From NCBI RefSeq assembly GCF_024666525.1, contig NZ_CP088294.1, positions 2,232,001 through 2,296,000 of the forward strand: a stretch of DNA of 64,000 bases. The letters run 5' to 3'. Position 1 is the first letter of the stretch, and every line of letters begins with the position of its first letter. Made by a program: the position numbers and the translations under genes. This document shows, one piece after another, positions 35,896 through 44,900 of the stretch. The DNA comes from Pseudomonas sp. J452 (GTDB lineage: Bacteria; Pseudomonadota; Gammaproteobacteria; Pseudomonadales; Pseudomonadaceae). The notes beneath the pieces were generated by a model. The model did not search any database. It had not been told where the DNA came from and saw only the letters and a program-made list of their open reading frames with translations.

Positions 35896-37173
35896 ATGTA
35901 CGCACCCGTTCAACTGCTGTCCGCCAGTCGTCAGAATCTCTGGCGCCTGACCCTGATCCGCATGCTGGTGCTGTCTGCCCAGGCCGGCTCGGTGGGCATC
36001 GCCTACCTGTCCGACCTGCTGCCGCTGCCCTGGTTGCCGCTGAGCATCGTCCTCGGTATTTCCCTCTGCCTGTGCCTGTTCACCGCTCTGCGTTTGCGCG
36101 GGCCGTGGCCGGTCACCGAGCTGGAGTACGCCACCCAGTTGGCTTGCGACCTGGTCGTGCACAGCTTGCTGTTGTATTTCTCCGGTGGCTCGACCAACCC
36201 CTTCGTCTCCTATTACCTGGTGCCGCTGACCATCGCCGCGGCGACCCTGCCGTGGTTCTACTCCATGGTCCTCAGTGGCCTGGCCCTGAGCGGCTACACC
36301 GCGCTGCTGATCTGGTACCACCCGCTGCACCTGAACAATGTGCAGCACGAGGCGATGCTGATCAGCCTGCACCTGTTCGGCATGTGGATGAACTTCGCCC
36401 TGTCGGCGGCCTTCATCACCTTCTTCGTGGTCAAGATGGCCGGCGCCCTGCGCAGCCAGGACGAGTTGCAGGCCCTGCGCCGCGAGGAGGGCATGCGCGA
36501 TCAGCAGTTGCTCGCCGTGGCCACCCAGGCCGCCGGCGCCGCCCACGAGCTGGGTACGCCGTTGGCGACCATGAGCGTGCTGATCAAGGAACTGCGCCAG
36601 GAATACCGCGACAAGCCGGCCCTGCAGGACGACCTGGCGCTGCTTCAGGAGCAGGTCAAGCTGTGCAAGGAAACTCTGCAGCAGTTGGTGCGTGCCGCCG
36701 AGGCGGATCGTCGCCAGGCGGTGTTCGAGCAGACCGCCGTGCAGTGGCTGGAAGCCACCCTCAACCGCTGGCACCTGATGCGTCCGGAAGCCACCTACCG
36801 CTTCCAGCCCCTCGGTTTCGGCGCCGTGCCACGCCTGGCGCCGCCGGCCGACCTGACCCAGGCGCTGCTCAACCTGCTCAACAATGCCGCCGATGCCTGT
36901 CCGGACAAGCTGGATATCCGCCTCGACTGGGATCACCAGTGGATCGTCCTGAGCATTCTCGATCACGGTGCTGGCGTGCCGCTGGCCATCGCCGAGCAGA
37001 TCGGCAAACCTTTCTTTACCACCAAGGGCAAGGGCTTCGGTCTCGGCCTGTTCCTCAGCCAGGCCAGCGTGACGCGGGCCGGCGGGTCGGTAAAACTCTA
37101 CAACCATGAAGATGGCGGTACGCTGACGGAACTGCGCCTGCCCAGACTGGCCCCCGGAGATGAACATGAGTGA
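35896..37173 (+). CDS. roxS: Redox-sensing histidine kinase RoxS (RegB/PrrB family)
   Basis: A 425-residue kinase with six N-terminal helices (about 18-182). It has the conserved GGSTNPF (97-103) that lines the quinone site in RegB, the H-box AAGAAHELGTPLATM with H217, a Cys (C257, VKLCKET) at the place of the redox-active cysteine of RegB, and N/G boxes (NLLNNAADA, DHGAGVP, GFGLGLF). In Pseudomonas RoxSR controls the terminal oxidases and the cyanide-insensitive oxidase. A TATACT -10-like box lies at about 35868. Overlaps roxR by 8 bases. Confidence 0.93.
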   Translation: MYAPVQLLSASRQNLWRLTLIRMLVLSAQAGSVGIAYLSDLLPLPWLPLSIVLGISLCLCLFTALRLRGPWPVTELEYATQLACDLVVHSLLLYFSGGSTNPFVSYYLVPLTIAAATLPWFYSMVLSGLALSGYTALLIWYHPLHLNNVQHEAMLISLHLFGMWMNFALSAAFITFFVVKMAGALRSQDELQALRREEGMRDQQLLAVATQAAGAAHELGTPLATMSVLIKELRQEYRDKPALQDDLALLQEQVKLCKETLQQLVRAAEADRRQAVFEQTAVQWLEATLNRWHLMRPEATYRFQPLGFGAVPRLAPPADLTQALLNLLNNAADACPDKLDIRLDWDHQWIVLSILDHGAGVPLAIAEQIGKPFFTTKGKGFGLGLFLSQASVTRAGGSVKLYNHEDGGTLTELRLPRLAPGDEHE

Positions 37174-37726
37174 CGAGCAACTGATCGACGGCGAAGAGCA
37201 GCCGCACCTGCTGCTGGTGGACGACGACGCCACCTTCACCCGCGTCATGGCGCGGGCCATGGACCGGCGCGGCTTGCGCGTCAGTGTGGCCAACTCGGCC
37301 GAGGAGGGCCTGGCCCTGGCCAAGGAAGACCTGCCCGACTACGCGGTGGTCGACCTGAAGATGGAAGGCGACTCCGGCCTGGTGCTGCTACCGAAGCTGC
37401 TGGAGCTGGACCCGGAGATGCGCGTGGTGATTCTCACCGGTTACTCGAGCATCGCCACCGCCGTGGAAGCGATCAAGCGCGGCGCCACCAACTACCTGTG
37501 CAAGCCGGCCGACGCCGACGACGTGCTGACCGCGCTGCTGTCCAAGCATGCCGACCTGGACACCCTGGTGCCGGAAAACCCGATGTCGGTGGACCGCCTG
37601 CAGTGGGAGCACATCCAGCGCGTGCTGGCCGAGCACGAGGGCAATATCTCCGCCACCGCCCGCGCCCTGGGCATGCACCGACGCACCCTGCAGCGCAAGT
37701 TGCAGAAGCGCCCGGTACGCCGCTGA
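37166..37726 (+). CDS. roxR: Response regulator RoxR (RegA/PrrA family)
   Basis: A 186-residue regulator: receiver with D63 (YAVVDLKMEGDSG) and KP at the CKPAD switch, a short linker, and a Fis-type helix-turn-helix (NISATARALGMHRRTLQRKL) at the C-terminus. The ATG at 37166 is chosen because GGAG lies 6 bases upstream, while the ATG at 37160 abuts it. The start overlaps the roxS stop. Confidence 0.94.
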   Translation: MSDEQLIDGEEQPHLLLVDDDATFTRVMARAMDRRGLRVSVANSAEEGLALAKEDLPDYAVVDLKMEGDSGLVLLPKLLELDPEMRVVILTGYSSIATAVEAIKRGATNYLCKPADADDVLTALLSKHADLDTLVPENPMSVDRLQWEHIQRVLAEHEGNISATARALGMHRRTLQRKLQKRPVRR

Positions 37727-37745
37727 GCGAGTCGCGCCCGGGTTT

Positions 37746-37815
37746 GTAGGAGCCAGCTTGCTGGCGATCAGCGCTGCGCCTTGTGTGCACAGATCGCCAG
37801 CAAGCTGGCTCCTAC
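37746..37815. repeat. REP inverted pair downstream of roxR
   Basis: GTAGGAGCCAGCTTGCTGGC faces its complement across about 30 bases, 20 bases after the roxR stop, and may protect the transcript's 3' end. Confidence 0.9.
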
Positions 37816-37906
37816 GGGTTTCTGCCTGGTTGAAAGCCTGGTGAAAGCCTTTTTCCTGTCCGCTCGGTTATCATTAGCGCCCTAAGCAGTTACTCGGGCG
37901 CCCGCC

Positions 37907-38848
37907 ATGCTCGCCGTTGTCCAGCAGACCCTCGCCGTCACCGCCCCGGTGTTTGCCATGCTGTTCCTCGGCGTGGGCCTCAAGCGCCTGGGCTGGATCG
38001 ACGCGCGTTTCATCGATACCGCTTCGGCCCTGGTGTTCAAGGGCACCATGCCGGTCATGCTGTTCCTCGCCATTCTGCATGCCGACCTCAACACCGCACT
38101 GCAGCCGGCGCTGCTCGGCTATTTCCTGCTGGCCACGCTGCTGGGCTTTCTGCTGGTCTGGGGCTGGGCGATCCTGCGCATCCCGCGCGAGGAGCGCGGC
38201 GTGTACACCCAGGGCGCCTTTCGCGGCAACAACGGCATCGTCGGCCTGGCCCTGGCCACCAGCCTGTATGGCGACTATGGCCTGTCGCTGGGCGGCATCC
38301 TCGGCGGCGTGGTGATCCTTTCCTACAACAGCCTGTCGGCCATCGTCCTGGCGATCTACAGCCCGCAGGCCAAGGCCGACGTGTGGAGCATCAGCAAGAG
38401 CATCCTGCGCAATCCGCTGATCCTCGGTGTGCTGGCGGCAATACCGTTCGCCTACTGGCAGGTCAAACTGCCGGCCTGGCTGCTCACCTCCGGCGACTAC
38501 TTCGCCAGCATGACCCTGCCACTGGCGCTGATCTGCATCGGCGGTACCCTGTCGCTGGCCTCGCTGCGCCAGGGCAGCGGCCTGGCCCTCAGCGCCAGCC
38601 TGTGGAAGATGCTCTGGCTGCCGCTACTGGCGACCTTCGGCGCGTTCCTCTGCGGCTTTCGCAATGCCGAACTGGGCATCCTCTTCCTGTACTTCGCCAG
38701 CCCCACGGCGGCGGCCAGTTTCGTCATGGCCAAGGCCAGTGGCGGCAACCACGAACTGGCGGCGTCGATCATCGTCATCACCACCCTGGCGGCGGTGCTG
38801 AGCACCAATATTGGTTTGTTTGTGCTGCAGTGGGGCGGCTGGATATAG
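37907..38848 (+). CDS. AEC-family (auxin efflux carrier-like) permease
   Basis: A 313-residue inner-membrane protein with ten helices in two five-helix halves, as in the AEC/MdcF family (VTAPVFAMLFLGVGLKRLGWID, FKGTMPVMLFLAI, GAFRGNNGIVGLALA, YFASPTAAASFVMAKASGGN). The polar break motif and GxRGNxG are typical. Bacterial members move malonate, malate or similar acids; the substrate here is unknown. It stands as a single gene. Confidence 0.9.
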   Translation: MLAVVQQTLAVTAPVFAMLFLGVGLKRLGWIDARFIDTASALVFKGTMPVMLFLAILHADLNTALQPALLGYFLLATLLGFLLVWGWAILRIPREERGVYTQGAFRGNNGIVGLALATSLYGDYGLSLGGILGGVVILSYNSLSAIVLAIYSPQAKADVWSISKSILRNPLILGVLAAIPFAYWQVKLPAWLLTSGDYFASMTLPLALICIGGTLSLASLRQGSGLALSASLWKMLWLPLLATFGAFLCGFRNAELGILFLYFASPTAAASFVMAKASGGNHELAASIIVITTLAAVLSTNIGLFVLQWGGWI

Positions 38849-38870
38849 GTTCTGCCGCGGAGTGCGGTAA

Positions 38871-38963
38871 CTCCCCTCTCACACTTGTGGGAGAGGGGCC
38901 GGGGGAGAGGGCGGGGGTCCACTAACCCTCTCCCCAGCCCTCTCCCGTAAACGGGAGAGGGGG
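38871..38963. repeat. CTCTCCC-type inverted repeat element, copy 4
   Basis: CCCCTCTCACACTTGTGGGAGAGGGG, CGGGGGAGAGGG, CCCTCTCCCCAG and CCCTCTCCCGTAAACGGGAGAGGG follow each other, the most compact copy in the window, just after the AEC permease. Confidence 0.82.
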
Positions 38964-39037
38964 CAAAAGCGATCCGCGCCGCCTTACACGCCCTCATGTC
39001 GCTACATGGCTGTGCTCAACCCAATTCATAGCAGGCC

Positions 39038-39104
39038 GTAGCCCGGATGCAATCCGGGGACGAGCCATCGGCATACCTCCCTTCCCGGATTGCATCCGGG
39101 CTAC
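39038..39104. repeat. GTAGCCCGGATGCAATCCGGG-family inverted repeat
   Basis: GTAGCCCGGATGCAATCCGGGG faces CCCGGATTGCATCCGGGCTAC across about 24 bases, 7 bases beyond the pbpC stop (minus strand), where it can act as a 3' hairpin of the pbpC transcript. Confidence 0.9.
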
Positions 39105-39110
39105 TAACTG

Positions 39111-41435
39111 TCAGGGCAGGAACTCCACGCGCAAGGCGCGGCTGGCGCTGCGGCCCTGGTCGTCGCTGACGCGGATCTGGTACTGCCCGGAACGCTCGGG
39201 GCGCCACTGCAGGGCATTCTGTGGCGTGCCCTGGCCGAGCAATGTGTGGTCGGCGAACCAGTACAGCCGACGCGCGTCGCTGGCGGCGTTGGCGCTCAGG
39301 GCGATGCTCTCCTGCGGTTGCGACAGGCGCAGGCTGTAGGTCACCTGGGTCAGCGGCGAGGTGATGCGCGGCACCTCCTGCAGATTGACCGCCGCCTGCA
39401 CCTGGCAGTCGCGCTGGGCGTCCGGCGGGGTGCGCCGCGGCAGGCCGGCGGCGGCGAACAGGCGCTGCAGCTCGGACGGCCAGAATTCGAAGACCTGCAG
39501 TTCACTGGTCGCCGGGTCGAACGGTGGACAGGCGGCCTTGCCGGTCAGTCGGTCGACCATCACCGGACGATGCAGGTCGGACACGCGAATCGGCGAGACG
39601 CCGGGGATGTACCAGGTCTTGCGGGTCTGCGGACACCAGCGGTTGGGCAGCTCGCCGGAGGCGGCGCAGACCTCGACCCGGGTCAGTCCCGGCGGTGGCC
39701 GGTCGACGGCCGCCTGGACCTCGGGCAGGGCCAGTGGCAGGGCATCGGCGATGCGGAAGAACAGCGGCGCAGCGGTCTTGATGCCGACGAAGGCCGGGTT
39801 GGCCGTGGCGTCGAAGTTGCCGACCCACACCACCAGCACGTAGGGGCCGACCAGGCCGGCGCTCCAGGCATCGTGGAAACCCCAGGAGGTGCCGGTCTTC
39901 CAGGCCACCGGCCAGTTGCGCCCGCGGGCATCGGCGGGCAGGCCGTCCGGGCGCGGGTTATGCCGGAGCATGTCGCGGACCATGAAGCTGGCCTGCGGCG
40001 ACAGCAGTTGCGCGCCCGGTTCGCCGCGGTCTTCGCGGGTCCAGCGCAGTGGACGCAGGCGGCCATCGCCGGCCAGCAGCAGGTACAGCTTGGCCAACTC
40101 GGCCGGGGTCATCTCGCCGCCGCCGAGGGCCAGAGCCAGGCCGTAGAACTCCTCCTCGCGCAGGCGCTGGATGCCGGCCCGTTGCAGCAGGCCGTGCAGC
40201 GATGGTTTATCCAGCTGGCTGGCCAGCCACACGGCCGGCACGTTGCGGCTGCGGATCAGTGCGTCCTGGGCAGTCAGCGGGCCGGCAAACTTGCCGTCGA
40301 AGTTCTCCGGCTGGAAGGCGCCGAAGGCGCTGGGCGCGTCCTTGATGATGCTCATCGGCTGGATCAGGCCCTGGTCCAGGGCCAGGGCATAGAGCAGCGG
40401 TTTCAGCGTCGAGCCCGGCGAGCGCCGCGACTGCACGCCGTTGACCTGACCGTGGATGCCCGCATCGAAGTAGTCGGCCGAACCGACCAGCGCCTTCACC
40501 GCCTGGTCGCGGCTGTCCACCAGGATCGCCGTTGCGTTGCGCACGCCCTGGCGGCGGTGGTCGCTGACGAACTGCTCGATAAGCTTTTCCAGACGGGTCT
40601 GCAGGCGCAGGTCGAGGGTGCTGTGCAGCTCGGCAGCGCTGTGACTGGCCAGCAACTGTTCGCTTAGGTGCGGGGCGCGGAACGGCAGCTGTTGGCGCGT
40701 GCGGGCCTGCAGCGGCAGTTCGAGCAGGCCGTCATTGCGTGGGTCGTCGGCGTGCTCGCTGCGCCACTGCGCCATCAGTTGCAGGCGGGCCTTCTGCAGC
40801 GACGGGCCGAACTGGCCGCGCCCCGGCTGCTGGGGAATCACCGCCAGGGCCAGGGCCTCGCTGAGCGACAGCTGCTCGGCGGACTTGGCGAAGTAGATGC
40901 GGCTGGCCGCCTCGACCCCTTCGATATTGCCGCCCATGGGCGCCAGGTTGAGGTAGGCCTCGAGGATGTCGTGCTTGCTGTGTCGTGCTTCCAGCCACAG
41001 GGCCAGGGCGATCTGCTGCAGCTTGCCGGGAATCTGCCGCGAGTTGAGGCCATACAGCCGGCGCGCCAGCTGCATGCTCAGGGTCGAGCCGCCCTGGCGC
41101 ATGCCACCGCCGTAGGTGGCCAAGGTGGCGCGCAGCAGCGCCGTCGGGTCGACGCCGGGGTGACGGTAGAAATTGCGGTCTTCCTTGAGCAGCAGGGCAT
41201 CGATCATCGCCGGGGCGATGCGCTCCAGCGGCAGCCACAGGCGGTACTGGCCGTCGCTGGCCAGGGTCATGCGCAGCAGCTCGCCATTTTCCGCCAGCAC
41301 CAGGCGCGACAGCGGCGCCGCTTCGCGCAGCGGCGCATGCGGCCACAGGCGCAGGATCAGCAACAGCAGGCCGGCAGCCAGTAGCCAGCAGGCGATGCGT
41401 TGCCAGCGACGTGGGGCTAGGGTGGTGGGAGTCAT
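39111..41435 (-). CDS. pbpC: Penicillin-binding protein 1C
   Basis: A 774-residue bifunctional peptidoglycan synthase. One N-terminal membrane helix (about 12-30); a glycosyltransferase-51 domain with catalytic E85 (LLLKEDRNFYRHPGV) and RQGGSTLSMQLARRL; a transpeptidase domain with S342-T-L-K345, SRN and KTG (near 513); and the C-terminal BiPBP_C domain specific to PBP1C. It lies 5 bases after a small gene and downstream of the alpha-2-macroglobulin region; the pairing of pbpC with a thioester macroglobulin is known in enterobacteria, where it is read as repair and defence of the envelope. Confidence 0.95.
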   Translation of the reverse strand: MTPTTLAPRRWQRIACWLLAAGLLLLILRLWPHAPLREAAPLSRLVLAENGELLRMTLASDGQYRLWLPLERIAPAMIDALLLKEDRNFYRHPGVDPTALLRATLATYGGGMRQGGSTLSMQLARRLYGLNSRQIPGKLQQIALALWLEARHSKHDILEAYLNLAPMGGNIEGVEAASRIYFAKSAEQLSLSEALALAVIPQQPGRGQFGPSLQKARLQLMAQWRSEHADDPRNDGLLELPLQARTRQQLPFRAPHLSEQLLASHSAAELHSTLDLRLQTRLEKLIEQFVSDHRRQGVRNATAILVDSRDQAVKALVGSADYFDAGIHGQVNGVQSRRSPGSTLKPLLYALALDQGLIQPMSIIKDAPSAFGAFQPENFDGKFAGPLTAQDALIRSRNVPAVWLASQLDKPSLHGLLQRAGIQRLREEEFYGLALALGGGEMTPAELAKLYLLLAGDGRLRPLRWTREDRGEPGAQLLSPQASFMVRDMLRHNPRPDGLPADARGRNWPVAWKTGTSWGFHDAWSAGLVGPYVLVVWVGNFDATANPAFVGIKTAAPLFFRIADALPLALPEVQAAVDRPPPGLTRVEVCAASGELPNRWCPQTRKTWYIPGVSPIRVSDLHRPVMVDRLTGKAACPPFDPATSELQVFEFWPSELQRLFAAAGLPRRTPPDAQRDCQVQAAVNLQEVPRITSPLTQVTYSLRLSQPQESIALSANAASDARRLYWFADHTLLGQGTPQNALQWRPERSGQYQIRVSDDQGRSASRALRVEFLP

Positions 41436-41440
41436 GGGGT

Positions 41441-41722
41441 TCAGAGCGGCGGGTGGTCGTGCAGGTGCTGCAACAGCTCAGCTTGCCCGGCATACCGCTG
41501 GCTCAGGACGCTGCGCTGGGCTTCCAGGCCGGTGCAGGATTGCTCGATCTGCTCGTTGAGAAAGGCGCGCCGCTCTGCGTCGTAGGGTTCCTCGCCGCTG
41601 AAATGCTCGCAGCTCTCATAGTCCTGGATAAAGGCCGCGAGATCCTCGGGCAGAGGCTGGGATGAGCCCGCGGCGGCGGGCAGGGTCAGAGCGAGCAGCA
41701 GATAAGGCATGAGTCTGCGCAT
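41441..41722 (-). CDS. Small exported protein, unknown function
   Basis: A 93-residue protein with a short signal peptide (MRRLMPYLLLALTLPAAAG). The mature part has two Cys (ESCEHFSGEEPYDAERR and EQIEQSC) that could form a disulfide, and is rich in Glu and Gln. The ATG at 41722 is preceded by AGGA at 7 bases; a longer frame to 41776 starts without a ribosome site. It lies directly before pbpC (5-base gap), so it is co-transcribed and may act with PBP1C. I do not recognise a domain. Confidence 0.75.
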   Translation of the reverse strand: MRRLMPYLLLALTLPAAAGSSQPLPEDLAAFIQDYESCEHFSGEEPYDAERRAFLNEQIEQSCTGLEAQRSVLSQRYAGQAELLQHLHDHPPL

Positions 41723-41780
41723 GAGGCGTTCCTGGCAGAGGTGAAGGAAGCCCCGCCGCACCAGGCGGCGGGGCATGCCA

Positions 41781-41926
41781 TGAGAGTCTGTTTACGATCT
41801 CGCGAGCTAGAGCCAGACAAGGCGAAGATGGCCAAGGGAGCGGAATTTACTGGTTGTAAATGAGCATCCCGAGGCCATCTTTAACGCGGTATGGCCGACG
41901 CGCAGCAGATCGTAAGCAGGTTCTCA
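41781..41926. mobile_element. MITE-like element with 20-base terminal inverted repeats
   Basis: The left end TGAGAGTCTGTTTACGATCT and the right end, read inverted, TGAGAACCTGCTTACGATCT match at 17 of 20 positions. The 146-base interior has no frame. The last three bases of the right end (41924-41926) are the stop codon of the macroglobulin gene. A shorter relative occurs at 34733-34806. No transposase of this family is in the window. Confidence 0.7.
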
Positions 41927-44900
41927 GGGTTTGACGATGGTCAGCTTGCCCGCCTTGCCACGCGCCTGCTGGCTGGTGTCGTACATGCCTTCGGCGTAGG
42001 CCGGCGGCGTGCCGAAGGTGCCGGCGTTGGTGGCGCGCACGCGGTAGACGAAGGTGGCGGCGTCGCGGTAGACGGTGCCGTAGAGCACCACGCGGTCGTC
42101 GCGCACGTCGGCGAAGTCCGGGTTCCAGTCGCTCAGCGCACTTTCACCGACCGGCGGCTGCCAGCTCGGCTCTGCGTACTCGCCTTCCTCGCTGTATTCC
42201 TCCTCGGACGACTCCTCGTCGGTACTGGCGGTCACCACGGCAGGCTGGTTGTACACCGGCTCGGTGCCGCCCGGCAGCAGGTCGACCACGGCCACCTGCT
42301 GCACCTGGTCGAAGTCCTTGGCGCGCAGGCGCAGGCGCACGAAGAACTCGTCGCCGACCTTGACCTGGTCCACCGGTTCGCCATCCAGATCGGTGTACTC
42401 GTGGGTCACTTCCAGGCCGTCGGCAATCACCTTGTTCGGCGCGCCGCGGTCGTAGCCGGCTTCGCTGAGCATGTAGAACACCGGCGCGTCGCTGTCCTTG
42501 CGCAGCAGGAGCATCTTCGCCGCGATCGGCACCTCGCTGATCGGCGGCTTGCCGCTCAGCTGCAGCGGCTGCTCGCCCTGCTTGCCCAGCCAGGCGCTGA
42601 CCTTGAGGTTGAGGCCGACTTCGGCGCGCTCGCCGTAGCTGTCCAGGGCACGCAGCAGCAGGGCGGCGGACAGCGAGTTGTAGCGCTGTTCGCTGAGGCG
42701 CTCGCCGAGGCTGTCGAGCAGTTTCACCGGCACTTCGTCCAGCTCGCCGGGGAAGTGCTTGCTGAGCAGGCGCAGGTGCTCGGCGTCATGCACCAGCGGG
42801 TCGTAGTACAGGCCGTAGCTGCTCCAGTTCTGCTCCAGGGTACGCCACTGCTGCTCGCCGAACAGCTTGTCGGCCTGCTTGTCCTGCTTGAGCAGCTTGT
42901 AGCTGGCGGCCAGGTACGCGGCGCCGATGTCCTGTTGCCAGTTCTTACTGTGGTAGGTCTCGTAGCGTTCGCGGATATCGGCCAGGGCGCCGCTGGTGAC
43001 CACGCCCTGGCGCGTCAGCAGGTAGGCGGCGTAGGCGCGGTCGCGCAGTTCGCTGAGGCCTTCGCTGGGGCCGTTGGCCACTTGCGACAGGTAGGCGTTG
43101 GCGCGGTTGAGCAGGTCGCCCGGTACCGGGTAGTTGCGTTCCTTGGCTTCGATCAGGAAGTCGCTGGCATACAGGCTGGCGAACGGCACTACCTGCGGGT
43201 TGGCCGCCCACAGGCCGAAGCCGCCTTCCAGGTTCTGCCGCGAACGCAGGATGCGCACCGCGTTGTCGAAGGCCGGCAGGGCGGCCTGGTCGACGCCGGC
43301 CGCCGAGCTGCCCCAGACCAGCGCCGGCATGGCCTTGGACACCAGTTGCTCGGTGCAGCTGTAGCCGTAGTCGGCCAGGTAGCTCTGCAGGCCGTCGGCC
43401 CACACCAGCGGCGAGCCGGCGGCGCCGAAGCGTACGTTGCGCAGCTGCGGGTACAGATCGCGGCTGATCTGCACTTCTCCGCTGGAGTCCTCAGTGCGGC
43501 CCAGGGTCAGCGCCACGCGGCGCTCGACCAGCGGACGCACCGAGGTGGTTTCGCCGATCTGCACGCGCTTGCCGTCCGGCAGGGTGGCGACGAAATTGAG
43601 ATCGGCCGAGCCGAGGGCTCCCAGGGCCAGCAGGTCGATCTCCACCACGCCTTCCTTGCGCGGCGCCAGCTGCAGTTCGACCTGGTTGATGGCCTGCACC
43701 TTGAGGCCGGCGCTGGTCTCCACGCTGACCTTGACCGTGGCCGGCTGTTCCAGGTTGCTGAACACCCCGGCGCTGACCTTGAACACATCGCCCGGGGCGA
43801 CGAAGGCCGGCACGTTGGGGGTGATCACCAGCGGCCCGCGCACTGCCGTGGCGCCTTCGATCACACCTATGCGGGCATCGTCGACGGCCACGGCGAACAG
43901 GTGCAGCTTGCCGTTGAAGTAGTCCGGCACCGGGTAGCTGAAGTGGTTGTCGCCGGGCTGCAGGTCGACCAGGCCGGACCAGTAGGCTACCGGCGGCTTA
44001 CGCTTGCGCTTGAACGGGTTGAGGTGGGCGCCGAGCAGGTCTTCGCCGTCACCGCCGACCGCCGCAGCCTGCAACAGGCGGCTGAACTCGGGCAGCAGCA
44101 GGTCGAGGATCTGGCTGGTTTCCACTTCCAGGGCGCGTTTCTGGAAGAACTGCGCCAGCGGGTCGGGCGCCTTGTAGCGCGCAACCTGCAGAATGCCTTC
44201 GTCCACCGCGTAGATCACCGCGCGGCCTGGGCGGTCGCTGCGCACATTGATGTCGAGGGTCTGCCCCGGCTCGATATGCTCGGCGGCCTCCAGTTGCAGT
44301 GGGATGCGCCGGGCGTCGAGGTCGATGCGGAAGGCCGCGGCGCCATAGGACAGCGGGCTCATGTAGACCTCGGGCGAGGCGCTGTCGCGGACGAACTGCA
44401 CGTTGACGTAGGCGTTGCCTTCCAGCTCGGCGGGCAGACGGATGCGCTGCACGCTGCTGGTGCTGTCGGCCTTGAACCACTGGTGGGCGTAGACCTTGTC
44501 ACGCTCGATGGTGATCAGCCCGGCGCCGGTGTAAGGCGCGCGAATGCTGATCTCGATCTCACCGCCCTGGGCGTAGCTGTCCTGGTCCAGGCGCAGCTGC
44601 AGTTCGGCGTTGCGTTCCAGTGAGCGGCTGGCGTTGCCCTGGCCGGCGACGCTGTAGTCGACCTGGTTCAGCGGCGTGCCATCGGCGGCCTTGAGGGTCA
44701 GGGTGTAGTCGCCGGGTTCGCTGGTGTTCAGCGTCTGCTTGCTGCCGGCGGCGGCAATCGCCAGCGGCTGGCTACCCAGCGGGATGTTCTTGATCCGAGA
44801 CTGGTACTTGTAGGTGCCGTTGGACTGCTTGACCAATACCGAGACGTAGCGGTGCTCGACCAGCTCGGTGGACAGGCCGTCCACCGCCAGCGGCTTGAGA

